Source: Pseudomonas citri (GTDB taxonomy: Bacteria; Pseudomonadota; Gammaproteobacteria; Pseudomonadales; Pseudomonadaceae). Taken from it: a stretch of DNA of 64,000 nucleotides. Shown one piece after another: positions 17,731 to 27,237 of the stretch. The stretch covers positions 248,001 to 312,000 of the forward strand of contig NZ_JAODAB010000003.1 in assembly GCF_025336485.1 (NCBI RefSeq), written 5' to 3'. A program made the translations under genes and the position numbers. Under the pieces are notes generated by a model. The model was not told the DNA's origin, made no database searches, and was given only the letters and a program-made list of their open reading frames with translations. Position 1 is the first letter of the stretch, and every line of letters starts with the position of its first letter.

Positions 17731-18986
17731 CACGCCTCCATGGGAATGTTCAAGGCCAACGCCCAACCGGCGCCGGGCTGGTTGATGACACGCAGTTCGC
17801 CCCCCAGGCTGCGGGCCCGTTCGGACATCGAATGCAGGCCAACGCCCGCACGCGAGAGTTGCGGCGCGCCGCGGCCGTTGTCTCGCACCAGCAAGCGCAG
17901 GCGACCGGCGCGGTGTTGCAGGCGAATCCGCACCTGGCTGGCGCCGGCATGCCGGGCCACGTTGGTCAGGGCTTCCTGTAGCAAGCGATACAGATGGGTC
18001 TTGTCCGCACCGGACAAGGGCGGCAGCGCGTCGTCGATCAGCAGTTGGCAGGCGATGCCCTGGGTCGCCTGCCATTGACCGGCCAACACCTCGATGGCTT
18101 CACACAACGGCAAGTGCTGCAGCACCACCGGGTACAAGTCATGCACCAGTGTCCGGAAGCCTTGCTGCAAATGCTCGCAATGCGCTTCGAGCTGGCTGAC
18201 GGTCTGCTCCAGTGCGGGCGGCTGCTCGATCACCAGTCGCAGCAGGCACGCCCGGGCACGAATGCCGGCGACGTATTGGCCCAGATCATCGTGCAGGGTC
18301 TGGGCCAACCGGGTGCGCTCCTGCTCCTGCACGGCCAACAAGGCTTGGGTAAGCCGGGTGTTATCGGCCCGGGCCTCGGCCAGGGCTGCGCTCATGCGGT
18401 TGAAATGCCCCGCCAGGTGCTGCGCTTCCGGGACGCCTTCGACCGGCAGCCGGACCTGCAGATTGCCCGCCGAGACCTGGCACAGCGCGCTCAGCAACTG
18501 GTCCAGCCAGCGCATGCCCCGGCGCACCGCCCAGCGGATCACCAGCAGGCTCAGCAACAGCGCCATGGCGCAGACACCCAGCAATTGCACGAGGGAATCG
18601 AGGATCTCCTGGATTTCGTCCCGAGGATCGACCGCAATCCATGCCCGTCGACCGTCAGGCAGGTCCACCTTTTGTGGAGCCGGTCCGTCTTCCAGCAGCC
18701 GCTGGCCGAGCCAGGCCTTGAACCCGCCTTCGACCGACGCCGGAAGGCTTTCTCCCGCCGCCAGCCAGCGCACCCGCACATGCCGCAGGCTGCCGGTCAG
18801 CCGCGGCTGGAGGCTGGCCGGGTCGCGCTCGGCGATTTCGCGCAGGTAATGCACCACCGATTCGGCCGATTGCAGTTCGCGCTTCACATCGGCCATGGCC
18901 TGGTGCAACAACAGAACGGCGCAGGCCAGGGTGACCAGGGCAAAAAAAGCCGAAACCCAGCAGTTGATTCGCCAGAGGGCCGACAT
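17730..18986 (-). CDS. pedS2: Membrane sensor kinase PedS2
   Basis: A 418-residue NarX-type sensor kinase. Transmembrane helices lie at about 12-32 and 134-152, enclosing a periplasmic domain of about 100 residues; then a HAMP-like linker, HisKA_3 with LAQTLHDDLGQYV (His232) and an ATPase domain (LLQEALTNVARHA, DNGRGA, GVGLHSMSERA). In P. putida PedS2 senses rare-earth ions and, with PedR2, decides between PedE and PedH. The periplasmic domain would be the metal-sensing part. The gene starts 2 bases after a 59-residue exported peptide ORF and overlaps pedR2. Confidence 0.88.
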   Translation of the reverse strand: MSALWRINCWVSAFFALVTLACAVLLLHQAMADVKRELQSAESVVHYLREIAERDPASLQPRLTGSLRHVRVRWLAAGESLPASVEGGFKAWLGQRLLEDGPAPQKVDLPDGRRAWIAVDPRDEIQEILDSLVQLLGVCAMALLLSLLVIRWAVRRGMRWLDQLLSALCQVSAGNLQVRLPVEGVPEAQHLAGHFNRMSAALAEARADNTRLTQALLAVQEQERTRLAQTLHDDLGQYVAGIRARACLLRLVIEQPPALEQTVSQLEAHCEHLQQGFRTLVHDLYPVVLQHLPLCEAIEVLAGQWQATQGIACQLLIDDALPPLSGADKTHLYRLLQEALTNVARHAGASQVRIRLQHRAGRLRLLVRDNGRGAPQLSRAGVGLHSMSERARSLGGELRVINQPGAGWALALNIPMEA

Positions 18987-18988
18987 GA

Positions 18989-19168
18989 TCAGTGGCCCAT
19001 CACCGGAATCTCACACATGCCACCCCGGATACATCCAGTTTGTGGGAGCGCCGGATGGCCGCAAGTCTTCAGGCCGCTGCAACCGATTTTCCTGGCGGAC
19101 AACCGATCCACCCCGATCAGGCTCAGGATCAGCAGAAACGGTAACAGCAGGGCTTTGAGAATCCGCAT
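18989..19168 (-). CDS. Small exported four-cysteine peptide ahead of pedS2
   Basis: A 59-residue ORF not recognised as any named family. A hydrophobic N-terminus (MRILKALLLPFLLILSLIGV) resembles a signal peptide or membrane anchor. It is followed by about 35 residues with four cysteines (30, 36, 46, 52), His38, a C-terminal His59 and two Met, a composition that could bind a metal or haem or form disulfides. It stops 2 bases before pedS2, so it is the first gene of the pedS2-pedR2 operon. AGGAG lies 10 bases upstream of the ATG at 19168; an in-frame start at 19204 is possible. A ped dyad is 65 bases upstream. Confidence 0.6.
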   Translation of the reverse strand: MRILKALLLPFLLILSLIGVDRLSARKIGCSGLKTCGHPALPQTGCIRGGMCEIPVMGH

Positions 19169-19232
19169 GGCCTGTCCGCTCCTGATCAACGACGATGCCT
19201 GCATGCTAAAACCCCGGAACCCAGGCAGGGCT

Positions 19233-19246
19233 ACTACCTTGGTACT
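19233..19246. promoter_or_regulatory. ped-regulon dyad, site 6 (divergent promoter)
   Basis: ACTACCTTGGTACT, between the divergent peptide-pedS2-pedR2 operon (65 bases away) and the PQQ-ABC operon (77 bases away). A second right half (GGTACT) follows at 19255-19260. Confidence 0.6.
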
Positions 19247-19322
19247 GACCCGGTGGTACTTTCTGCATATTTCCCCATGAGCGCGGGCTTTCTATGCTGG
19301 AGCTACCTGCATTGGAGGTGAT

Positions 19323-20504
19323 ATGCGCCGGCTCGTCAGTTACGCCTTGATTCCCCTGCTGGCCGCCTGCGGTTGGCTGCCGAGCACCGTGCAGGCGGGC
19401 GACGAGGTCGGTTTGCAAGTGCGCATCGGCTACCTGGGCTATCGCCCCGACCCGGGCCCGTTGCTGTCCAATGTCATCGCCGAGCCCACCGATGCCGGCC
19501 TGCGCGGTGCGGAGCTGGCGATCATCGACAGCAACAGCACCGGGCGCTTTCTCAAGCATGACTATCGCCTGCAAAGCGCCAGCGTCGACAACCCTGAAGC
19601 ACTGCTCCAGGCGGCCCGTGCCCAGCATGACCAGGGCGTACGCCTGTTCGTGATCAACGCCCCGGCGCAGAGCTTGCGCCAGCTCAGTGCCGCCCTGCCC
19701 GACAGCCTGCTGTTCAATGCCGGCAGCCCCGACGACAGCCTGCGCACCACCGACTGCCTGGGCAACGTGCTGCACAGCCTGCCCGACCGGGCGATGCTCG
19801 CCGACGCCCTCATCCAGTTCAGCGCCGTGCGCAAATGGCAGCGGGCCTTGCTGATCGTCGGCCAGACGCCCGAAGACCAGGCCTACGCCGCAGCCTTGCG
19901 CCGGGCCATGAAACGCTTCGGCGTGAAAATCGTCGCGGAAAAAGCCTGGACGTTCGACAACGACCAGCGCCGCAGCGCCCAGGCCGACATGCCGCTGTTC
20001 ACCCAGACCGCCGAATACGACGTAGTACTGGTGGCCGACGAGCGCGGCGACTTCGGCGAATACCTGCCCTACCAGACCTGGTACCCGCGCCCGGTGGCCG
20101 GCACCCAGGGGTTGACCCCCACCGGCTGGCACAAAACCGTGGAAACCTACGGCGCGGCGCAGCTGCAAAAACGCTTCGAAGCCTTGTCCGGCCGCTGGAT
20201 GAACGACCGCGATTTCGCGGCCTGGATCGCCGTGCGCAGCATCGCCAGCGCCGTCGGGAAATTACGCCGGGATGATCCGTTCGCCATTCGCCAATTGGCC
20301 CTGAGCGACCAGTTGCCCGTGGACGGTTTCAAGGGCCGCAAGCTCAGCTACCGCCCCTGGAACGGCCAACTGCGCCAACCCATCCCGCTGGTCCAACCGC
20401 GCGCCCTGGTGAGCACCTCGCCACAAGACGGTTTCCTGCACCCAACCAATGAAATGGACAGCCTGGGCTACGACCAGCCCGAAGTGAGCTGCCGTTACCC
20501 CTGA
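19323..20504 (+). CDS. Binding protein of the PQQ-associated ABC system
   Basis: A 393-residue exported protein (signal peptide, Cys in LLAACGWLP, possibly lipoprotein-like). It belongs to the type 1 periplasmic binding (branched-chain amino-acid-like) fold found only in PQQ-dependent alcohol dehydrogenase ABC systems. The fold is seen in VRIGYLGY, the AELAIIDSNSTGRFL segment and later ALLIVGQTPEDQAYAAALRRAMKRFG split over two strands. The ligand is unknown. The Shine-Dalgarno GGAGGTGAT is excellent. First gene of a four-gene operon (binding protein, beta-propeller, ATPase, permease). Confidence 0.87.
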   Translation: MRRLVSYALIPLLAACGWLPSTVQAGDEVGLQVRIGYLGYRPDPGPLLSNVIAEPTDAGLRGAELAIIDSNSTGRFLKHDYRLQSASVDNPEALLQAARAQHDQGVRLFVINAPAQSLRQLSAALPDSLLFNAGSPDDSLRTTDCLGNVLHSLPDRAMLADALIQFSAVRKWQRALLIVGQTPEDQAYAAALRRAMKRFGVKIVAEKAWTFDNDQRRSAQADMPLFTQTAEYDVVLVADERGDFGEYLPYQTWYPRPVAGTQGLTPTGWHKTVETYGAAQLQKRFEALSGRWMNDRDFAAWIAVRSIASAVGKLRRDDPFAIRQLALSDQLPVDGFKGRKLSYRPWNGQLRQPIPLVQPRALVSTSPQDGFLHPTNEMDSLGYDQPEVSCRYP

Positions 20505-20530
20505 TCGATAACAACAATAAGGACACCGCC

Positions 20531-21516
20531 ATGCGCCGCTTGCCGCTCTACCCCACCCTGCTCGGCCAGGCCCTGGCCCTGTGCACGAGCCTGCTGGTCG
20601 CCGGCCCGGCCGCCGCCAGCATCGCCTGGGTCTCCAACGAGAAGGACAACAGCCTGAGCCTGATCGACATGCAGCGCCTGGAAGTCATCGACACCCTGCC
20701 GGTGGGCCAACGTCCACGGGGCCTGTTGCTGTCCCATGACAATCGCCTGCTGTACATCTGCGCCAGCGATTCGGACCGGGTCCAGGTGATGGACGTCGCC
20801 ACCCGCAAGATCGTCAAGGAACTGCCCTCCGGCAAGGACCCGGAGCAGTTCGCCCTGCACCCCAATGATCGCTGGCTCTACGTGTCCAACGAGGACGATG
20901 CCCTGGTCACGGTAATCGATACCCAGACCTCCGAAGTCCTCGGCCAGGTCGGCGTAGGCGTCGAACCTGAAGGCATGGCGGTCAGCCCGGACGGTAAGTG
21001 GACGGTCAACACCAGTGAAACCACCAACATGCTGCACTGGATCGACACCAGCACCCAGACCCTGGCCGACAGTACCCTGGTGGACCAGCGACCGCGTTTC
21101 GTCGAGTTCAATCGCGACGGCACCCAGCTCTGGGCCTCGGCGGAAATCGGCGGAACGGTGACCATTCTCGACGTCGCCACGCGCCAGGTGCTCAAGACCC
21201 TGACCTTCCAGATCAAAGGCGTGCACCCGGACAAGGTGCAACCGGTGGGCATCAAGCTCAGTGCCGACGGCACGCTGGCGTTCGTCGCCCTGGGCCCGGC
21301 CAATCATGTGGCGGTGGTCGACGCCAAGACCTTCGAAGTGCTGGACTATCTGCTGGTAGGCCGGCGGGTCTGGCAATTGGCGTTCACCCCGGACCAGCGC
21401 CAACTGCTGGCGACCAATGGCGTGAGCGGCGACGTCTCGGTGATCGACGTACAGAGCCGCAAGGTGCTCAAGTCGGTGAAGGTCGGGCGCTACCCTTGGG
21501 GCGTGGTGGTTACGCC

Positions 21517-21520
<4 letters not shown>
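20531..21520 (+). CDS. PQQ-catabolism-associated YVTN beta-propeller protein
   Basis: A 329-residue periplasmic protein (signal peptide ending AAAS) made of seven YVTN-like repeats, such as SLIDMQRLEVIDTLPVG, VMDVATRKIVKELPSG and VIDVQSRKVLKSVKVG, at about 42-residue spacing. It is of the family specifically associated with PQQ-dependent catabolism. It contains no catalytic motif and may be a scaffold or ligand-binding partner of the binding protein. AAGGA precedes the ATG. Its stop overlaps the ATPase start (ATGA). Confidence 0.88.
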
Positions 21521-22244
<724 letters not shown>

Positions 22245-22248
<4 letters not shown>

Positions 22249-23039
22249 ACGCGTATTGGCAGTGTTTCAGGGGCATCGTCCTGCGCGAGTGGCTGCGCTT
22301 CGTCCTGCAACGCACACGGCTGCTCAGCGCCCTGGTGCGACCATTGCTGTGGCTGCTGGTGTTCGCCGCCGGCTTTCGCGCCGCCCTGGGCATCGCCATC
22401 ATCGCGCCCTACGACACCTACATTCCCTATGAGGTGTACATCGTCCCCGGGCTGGCCTGCATGATCCTGTTGTTCAACGGCATGCAAGGTTCACTGTCGA
22501 TGGTCTACGACCGCGAAATGGGCAGCATGCGAGTGTTGCTGACCAGCCCCCTGCCCCGGCCGTTCCTGCTGGCGAGCAAGCTGTTGGCGACCGCGCTGAT
22601 CTCGTTGTTGCAGGTCTATGCCTTTCTCGCCATCGCCTGGCTATACGGCATCCAGCCGCCGACCATGGGCCTGCTGCTGGCTTTGCCGGCGCTGCTGCTG
22701 GTGGCGCTGATGCTCAGCGCCCTGGGCTTGCTGTTGTCCAATGCCATCCGGCAACTGGAGAACTTCGCCGGGGTGATGAATTTCGTGATCTTCCCGCTGT
22801 TCTTCCTGTCTTCGGCGCTGTACCCGCTGTGGAAGATGCAGGAAGCCAGCCCCTGGTTGTACTGGCTCTGCGCGCTGAGCCCGTTCACCCATGGCGTGGA
22901 ACTGGTGCGTTTTGCGCTGTACGAACAGCTCAACCTGCTGGCGCTGGCGGTCTGTGCAGGGTTGACCGTGGTGTTCGCGCTGTTGGCGGTGTGGACGTTC
23001 AATCCGCAGCATGCGGCGTTGCGCAAGGCCGGTGGCTAA
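22245..23039 (+). CDS. ABC-2 type permease of the PQQ-associated system
   Basis: A 264-residue membrane protein with six hydrophobic helices and the ABC-2 pattern (GMQGSLSMVYDREMGSMRVLL after helix 2, then FFLSSALYPLWKMQ near the C-terminus). ABC-2 permeases normally move hydrophobic or polymeric substrates outward. A periplasmic binding protein in the same operon is unusual for an exporter, so the direction and cargo remain open. The start overlaps the ATPase stop (ATGA). A REP palindrome follows. Confidence 0.86.
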
Positions 23040-23058
23040 GCCCTTCATTGCGCGGATA

Positions 23059-23087
23059 CCTGTGGGAGCAAAGCTTGCTCCCACAGG
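23059..23087. repeat. REP-type palindrome
   Basis: CCTGTGGGAGCAAAGCTTGC followed by TCCCACAGG: a perfect palindrome after the ABC operon, possibly protecting or ending the transcript. Confidence 0.85.
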
Positions 23088-23117
23088 GTTTCGAACAGAT
23101 CCGAAAGTTTGGAAATT

Positions 23118-23131
23118 ACTACTTTAGTACC
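23118..23131. promoter_or_regulatory. ped-regulon dyad, site 7 (CXXCW gene)
   Basis: ACTACTTTAGTACC, 79 bases upstream of the CXXCW-protein start. A clear ACTAC / GTACC dyad in the usual position. Confidence 0.55.
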
Positions 23132-23209
23132 GGTTTTCCTGTCTATGGTCGCATTCACAAGGCTTCGACCCTGACATGTAATGGGGGCATAACAAAAAGG
23201 ATAAATCCT

Positions 23210-23743
23210 ATGCCCCGTTTACTGGCGATCGTCCTGCTGGGCCTGGCGCTGAATGTCGCGCAGGCCGACACTGCGCTGTTCTCCGCGCAGGGCTATCGCA
23301 TCACCCAATACCGCAGCCCGACGCCCGCCACGGTGGACGGTGCGCAAACCCTCGACACCGAGGCCTTGCAGCGCCTGCTCGAGCAAACACCTTCGCCGAT
23401 CCTCATCGATGTCTACCGCCGCCCCTGGCTGCAGGGACGCTTCATCGACAACGAACCCCATGCCAACCTCCCCGGCAGCCTGTGGCTGGCCAACACCGGC
23501 GACGGTGAGCTGGACTCGACCTGGCAGAACTACTTCACTGACCACTTGCGCCGGGCCACCGCCGGGCAAACGGAGCGACCGCTGGTCTTTTACTGCCGCT
23601 CCGATTGCTGGTTGAGCTGGAACGCGGTAAAACGCGCCGCTGCCATGGGCTATAAGCATTTGTATTGGTATCGCGATGGCCTCGACGCCTGGGAAGCAGC
23701 CAACCTGCCCCTGCAAGCGGCCCGCCCCGAACCCTTTCCCTGA
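23210..23743 (+). CDS. PQQ-catabolism-associated CXXCW rhodanese-like protein
   Basis: A 177-residue exported protein (signal peptide ending NVAQA) with a rhodanese-like fold. The diagnostic segment is FYCRSDCWLSWNA: Cys129 and Cys133 followed by Trp134, with the first Cys at the rhodanese active position. Two conserved cysteines suggest a redox or sulfur-relay role in the periplasm, which would fit the SoxYZ-like carrier encoded 11 kb away. The AAGGA Shine-Dalgarno sequence precedes the ATG at 23210. It has its own promoter region with a ped dyad, and pedR1 follows 59 bases later. Confidence 0.88.
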   Translation: MPRLLAIVLLGLALNVAQADTALFSAQGYRITQYRSPTPATVDGAQTLDTEALQRLLEQTPSPILIDVYRRPWLQGRFIDNEPHANLPGSLWLANTGDGELDSTWQNYFTDHLRRATAGQTERPLVFYCRSDCWLSWNAVKRAAAMGYKHLYWYRDGLDAWEAANLPLQAARPEPFP

Positions 23744-23802
23744 TGCGGTAAGAAGTGCGTGCAACTGCCCCGCTCCACACGACAATAACGAGGTGAATGG
23801 CC

Positions 23803-24468
23803 ATGTATAAAATTTTGATAGCCGACGATCACCCACTGTTTCGCGAAGCCATCCACAACGTCATCAGCGACGGCTTTCCCGGCAGCGAGGTCATGGAAAC
23901 TGCCGACCTGGACAGTGCCTTGGCATTGACCAGTGAGCACGACGACCTGGACCTGATCCTGCTGGACCTGAACATGCCCGGCATGCATGGCCTCAATGGC
24001 CTGATCAACCTGCGCAACGAGGCACCGACGATCCCCGTGGTGATCGTTTCCGCCGAGCAGGACAAGCAGGTGGTATTGCAGGCGATCACCTACGGTGCGG
24101 TCGGGTTCATCACCAAATCCTCGCCGCGTTCACAGATGACCGAGGCCATCGAACAGATCCTCAATGGCAACGTGTACCTGCCGCCGGACATCATCCGCAC
24201 GCAAAAGAACCCGGTGGGGCGGCGCATGAGTGAGACCCCGGCCTTCCCTCCCGAACTGCTCCAGGCCCTGACCCGCAAGCAATTGCTGGTACTCGAGCGC
24301 ATGACCAAGGGCGAATCGAACAAGCAGATCGCCTACACGCTGGACATCGCCGAAACCACGGTCAAGGCCCACGTCTCGGCGATCCTGCGCAAACTCAACG
24401 TGCACAACCGGGTGCAGGCGATTCTCAGTGCCGGGGATATCGATTTCGGGGCTTATTTGCGGCGTTGA
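23803..24468 (+). CDS. pedR1: LuxR-type response regulator PedR1 / AgmR / ErbR
   Basis: A 221-residue NarL-type response regulator: receiver with [13 protein letters not shown], acceptor Asp in [13 protein letters not shown], Lys in FITKSS, and a C-terminal LuxR helix-turn-helix ([30 protein letters not shown]). Two ATGs are possible (23797, 23803); AGGTGA is correctly spaced for 23803, giving the [10 protein letters not shown] start typical of AgmR. In P. aeruginosa and P. putida this protein activates PQQ-dependent ethanol oxidation and pqq genes. It is the other candidate reader of the ped dyads. No such dyad is seen before pedR1 itself. Confidence 0.9.
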   Translation: MYKILIADDHPLFREAIHNVISDGFPGSEVMETADLDSALALTSEHDDLDLILLDLNMPGMHGLNGLINLRNEAPTIPVVIVSAEQDKQVVLQAITYGAVGFITKSSPRSQMTEAIEQILNGNVYLPPDIIRTQKNPVGRRMSETPAFPPELLQALTRKQLLVLERMTKGESNKQIAYTLDIAETTVKAHVSAILRKLNVHNRVQAILSAGDIDFGAYLRR

Positions 24469-24489
24469 GTCCCAATCTGTGCGCGTTTT

Positions 24490-24571
24490 TGTGGGAGCAA
24501 GGCTTGCCCGCGATGAGGCCAGAAGTTCCGGAACCCCATTGCCTGTATCGCGAGCAAGCTTTGCTCCCACA
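24490..24571. repeat. Inverted REP pair (REPIN-like)
   Basis: TGTGGGAGCAAGGCTTGCCC...GCGAGCAAGCTTTGCTCCCA: two facing REP units between the converging pedR1 and kinase genes. Confidence 0.8.
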
Positions 24572-24597
24572 ACTTCCTCGCCACAACAGTGTGCAGT

Positions 24598-27237
24598 TCA
24601 ATGGCAGGGCTGGCCCAGCAGATGACTCATCGCAATCTTCAGCTTCATCGGCCGCACCGGTTTGTGCATCAAGGTGTGGCCGCGTTCGCGGATCTGCTGC
24701 TTGAGTTCGTTGCTGTAGTTGGCGGTGATCATCATCGCCGGGATCGGTGAGGCGCGACGGGCGTTGATCCGGGCCACGGCGTCCACGCCATTCTGCTCGT
24801 TATCGAGGTGGTAATCGGCAATCAGCAGGTCCGCTTCGGCGTGGTAGTTGTCCACCTGGCGCGCCAGGTCCTGCTCTGACAACGCGGTCACCACGCAACA
24901 GCCCCAGCCTTCGAGCAAGGTCCGCATGCCGGCACAAATCGCCGCGTCGTTATCCAGCACCCAGACCCGCGCGCCGCGCAGTCGCTCCAGCATCGGTTCG
25001 CTCATGTCCAGGCACGGCAACGGCTTTGGCGCGGTGGCGCTGAGGGGGACTTCGATGGCGAACATCGAGCCCTTGCCCGGCCAGGAGCGCACCTGGATGC
25101 GATGCCCGAGGATCCCGGCGATTTTCTCGACGATCGCCAGCCCCAGGCCCAACCCGCGGTCCTGGTTCGGGCGCTGCACGTCGCCTCGCTTGAACTCCTG
25201 GAAGATTTCCTCGAGACGATCCTCGGCAATACCGATGCCGCTGTCCCAGACCTGCACCGACACGCTCTGGCGGTGCCGCCGACAGCCCAGCACCACCCGC
25301 CCGCTGGGGGTGTAGCGAATCGCGTTGGTGAGCAGGTTGCGCAGGATCCGCGCCAGCAGCTGCATGTCGCTGCGCACCAGCACCGAACAGCCGACAAAGT
25401 GCAGCGCCAGCCCTTCACTGCGGGCCACTTGGGCGTATTCGGTCGCCAGGTTGCCGAGCAACTCGCTGAGGGCGAACGGTGCAACATCGGCCTTGATCAC
25501 CCCGGCATCGAGCTTGGAAATATCCACCAGGGTACCCAGCAGGTTCTCGACGTCCTGCAGCGAATTGCTGACGTTGCGCACCAGTTGCGCATTGGCGACC
25601 GGTTCGCGACGCTCGAGCAAGGCACTGGTGAACAGTCGGGCCGCGTTGAGCGGTTGCAGCAAATCATGACTGACCGCCGCCAGGAACTTGGTCTTCGACA
25701 GGTTGGCCTGCTCGGCTTCGCGCTTGGCCTCGCGCAGGCGCAGTTCCACCCGGCTGCGCTCGTCGATCTCGCGCAGCAACTGCTCGTTGAGAGTGGTCAA
25801 TTCGGCGGTGCGCTCCTGGACCCGCTGCTCCAGGTTCTGGTAAGCCTGGTGCAGCGCCTCGGCAGTGCGGCGGCGCTCGGTGATGTCGCGGATCAGCACA
25901 AAGATCCCCACCACCTCGCCATTGGCCAGCCGGTTCGGCACATAGGAACGCAACATGTAGCGCTCCTGGTTGTTGATGTTGGTTTCGGCGAACTCGAATG
26001 TCACGCTCTCCCCGGCCAAGGCCCGCGCCACATAGGCTTCCAGGCGCTGGTAATGCTGCTCGCTGTGGGCTTCGCGCAGGCTCTGGCCGAGCATCACGCC
26101 GCGGGGCCAGCAGTACCATTGCTCGTAGACCTTGTTGGTGAACTCATAGACCAGGTCGGCGTTGAGGTAGGCGATCAGCGCTGGTACATGGTCGGTGATC
26201 AGGCGAATCCAGCGTTCGCTCTCGCTCAACGCCTCGGCATGCTGGTAGCGCTCGGTAATGTCGGTGAAGGTGTTGACGTAGCCACCGGTGGGCAGCGGAT
26301 GAGTGCGGATCTCCAGCACCCGGCCATCCGACAGGCGCTGCTCGCATTCGTGGATCAAGCGACCGTTGCGGTCACGACTGGCCGGGGTCAGCAATTGCAG
26401 CTCGCTGTCGGCGATCACTTCGTTGAACGGTCGATGGGCCGCCACCGGTGCCAGGCCGCTGAGTTCCAGGAACCGCCGGTTCCACAATTCCAGGACGCCC
26501 TGGGCGTTGACCATCGCCACGCCCTGGGACAGGTTGTCCACCGCCCGCTGCAGCAGGTGCGACTTTTGCGCGATGGCCTGCTCGCGGCGCACGGTTTCAC
26601 TGAGCTTGACGTCGGTAATGTCGGTGAACAGGATCACCCGCCCGCCGTCCTGGGTCGGTCGCTCGCTGACTTGCAACCAGCGGCCATTCTGCAGCCGATA
26701 CAGCACCGGTTCATCGGGTTGCCCACGGGTTTCCTCGCTGAACAAGCCGTTGGCGGTCATCAGGTGCTTGACCTGGGAAAGCCGCATGCCGGCAATGATG
26801 CGCACCCGGCTGTGGGCCCAGAAGGCCTTGAAGCGGCTGTTGAACAGCACGATGCGTTGCTGGGCGTCGAACAGCACGAAGGCATCGGAAATGCTCTCGA
26901 TGGCATCGATCAGGTGCTGGTGGGCCGTTTCCGCCCGCAGCCGCGCTTCGCCCAACAAATGATTGCCAGCCTTGAGCTCGGCCATGGCCTGGTTCAAGGC
27001 ATCGGTGCGCTCGCGCACTTGTTCGGCCAGCACCACCGAGTGCTGGAACGCCGCGTACGGGTCGTTGCCCCGGGTCACGCCCGATTCCACCCGTTCGATC
27101 AGCGCCTCGTTGATGCGCCGCAACTTACGGTTTTCGTGTTCCAGGCTGGCGACTTGCGCCTGCCACTCAGCGAGGGTCGGGGACGCGATGTCGGGCAATG
27201 GCAACTCCGGTGAAGGTCTGGTTGATGTGCATGCCAT
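24598..27237 (-). CDS. nahK: NahK-type triple-PAS hybrid kinase
   Basis: An 879-residue cytosolic hybrid kinase: coiled coil (30-100), three PAS domains (about 105-210, 228-330, 340-455), a second coiled coil, HisKA with AVSHDLLQPLNAARL (His524), ATPase domain, and a C-terminal receiver (acceptor Asp in LLIADYHLD). It resembles P. aeruginosa ErcS'/NahK, which works with the haem-FIST protein NosP in nitric-oxide signalling and sits in the ethanol-oxidation regulatory network. The same two genes are adjacent here. The start at 27237 has GGAG 9 bases upstream and lies inside the nosP 3' end (71-base overlap); 27252 is an alternative. Confidence 0.85.
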   Translation of the reverse strand: MACTSTRPSPELPLPDIASPTLAEWQAQVASLEHENRKLRRINEALIERVESGVTRGNDPYAAFQHSVVLAEQVRERTDALNQAMAELKAGNHLLGEARLRAETAHQHLIDAIESISDAFVLFDAQQRIVLFNSRFKAFWAHSRVRIIAGMRLSQVKHLMTANGLFSEETRGQPDEPVLYRLQNGRWLQVSERPTQDGGRVILFTDITDVKLSETVRREQAIAQKSHLLQRAVDNLSQGVAMVNAQGVLELWNRRFLELSGLAPVAAHRPFNEVIADSELQLLTPASRDRNGRLIHECEQRLSDGRVLEIRTHPLPTGGYVNTFTDITERYQHAEALSESERWIRLITDHVPALIAYLNADLVYEFTNKVYEQWYCWPRGVMLGQSLREAHSEQHYQRLEAYVARALAGESVTFEFAETNINNQERYMLRSYVPNRLANGEVVGIFVLIRDITERRRTAEALHQAYQNLEQRVQERTAELTTLNEQLLREIDERSRVELRLREAKREAEQANLSKTKFLAAVSHDLLQPLNAARLFTSALLERREPVANAQLVRNVSNSLQDVENLLGTLVDISKLDAGVIKADVAPFALSELLGNLATEYAQVARSEGLALHFVGCSVLVRSDMQLLARILRNLLTNAIRYTPSGRVVLGCRRHRQSVSVQVWDSGIGIAEDRLEEIFQEFKRGDVQRPNQDRGLGLGLAIVEKIAGILGHRIQVRSWPGKGSMFAIEVPLSATAPKPLPCLDMSEPMLERLRGARVWVLDNDAAICAGMRTLLEGWGCCVVTALSEQDLARQVDNYHAEADLLIADYHLDNEQNGVDAVARINARRASPIPAMMITANYSNELKQQIRERGHTLMHKPVRPMKLKIAMSHLLGQPCH

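Noticed and set aside
19247..19260. A second full ped dyad next to site 6
   Set aside because: Only the right half (GGTACT) fits; the left half does not match, so it is mentioned as a half-site only.
22829..23209. Long N-terminal extension of the CXXCW protein reaching into the permease gene
   Set aside because: The signal peptide and Shine-Dalgarno place the start at 23210; the upstream part overlaps the permease in another frame.
25102..27213. A 703-codon plus-strand frame opposite the NahK-type kinase
   Set aside because: No domain or initiation signal; the minus-strand frame has three PAS domains, HisKA, ATPase and receiver.
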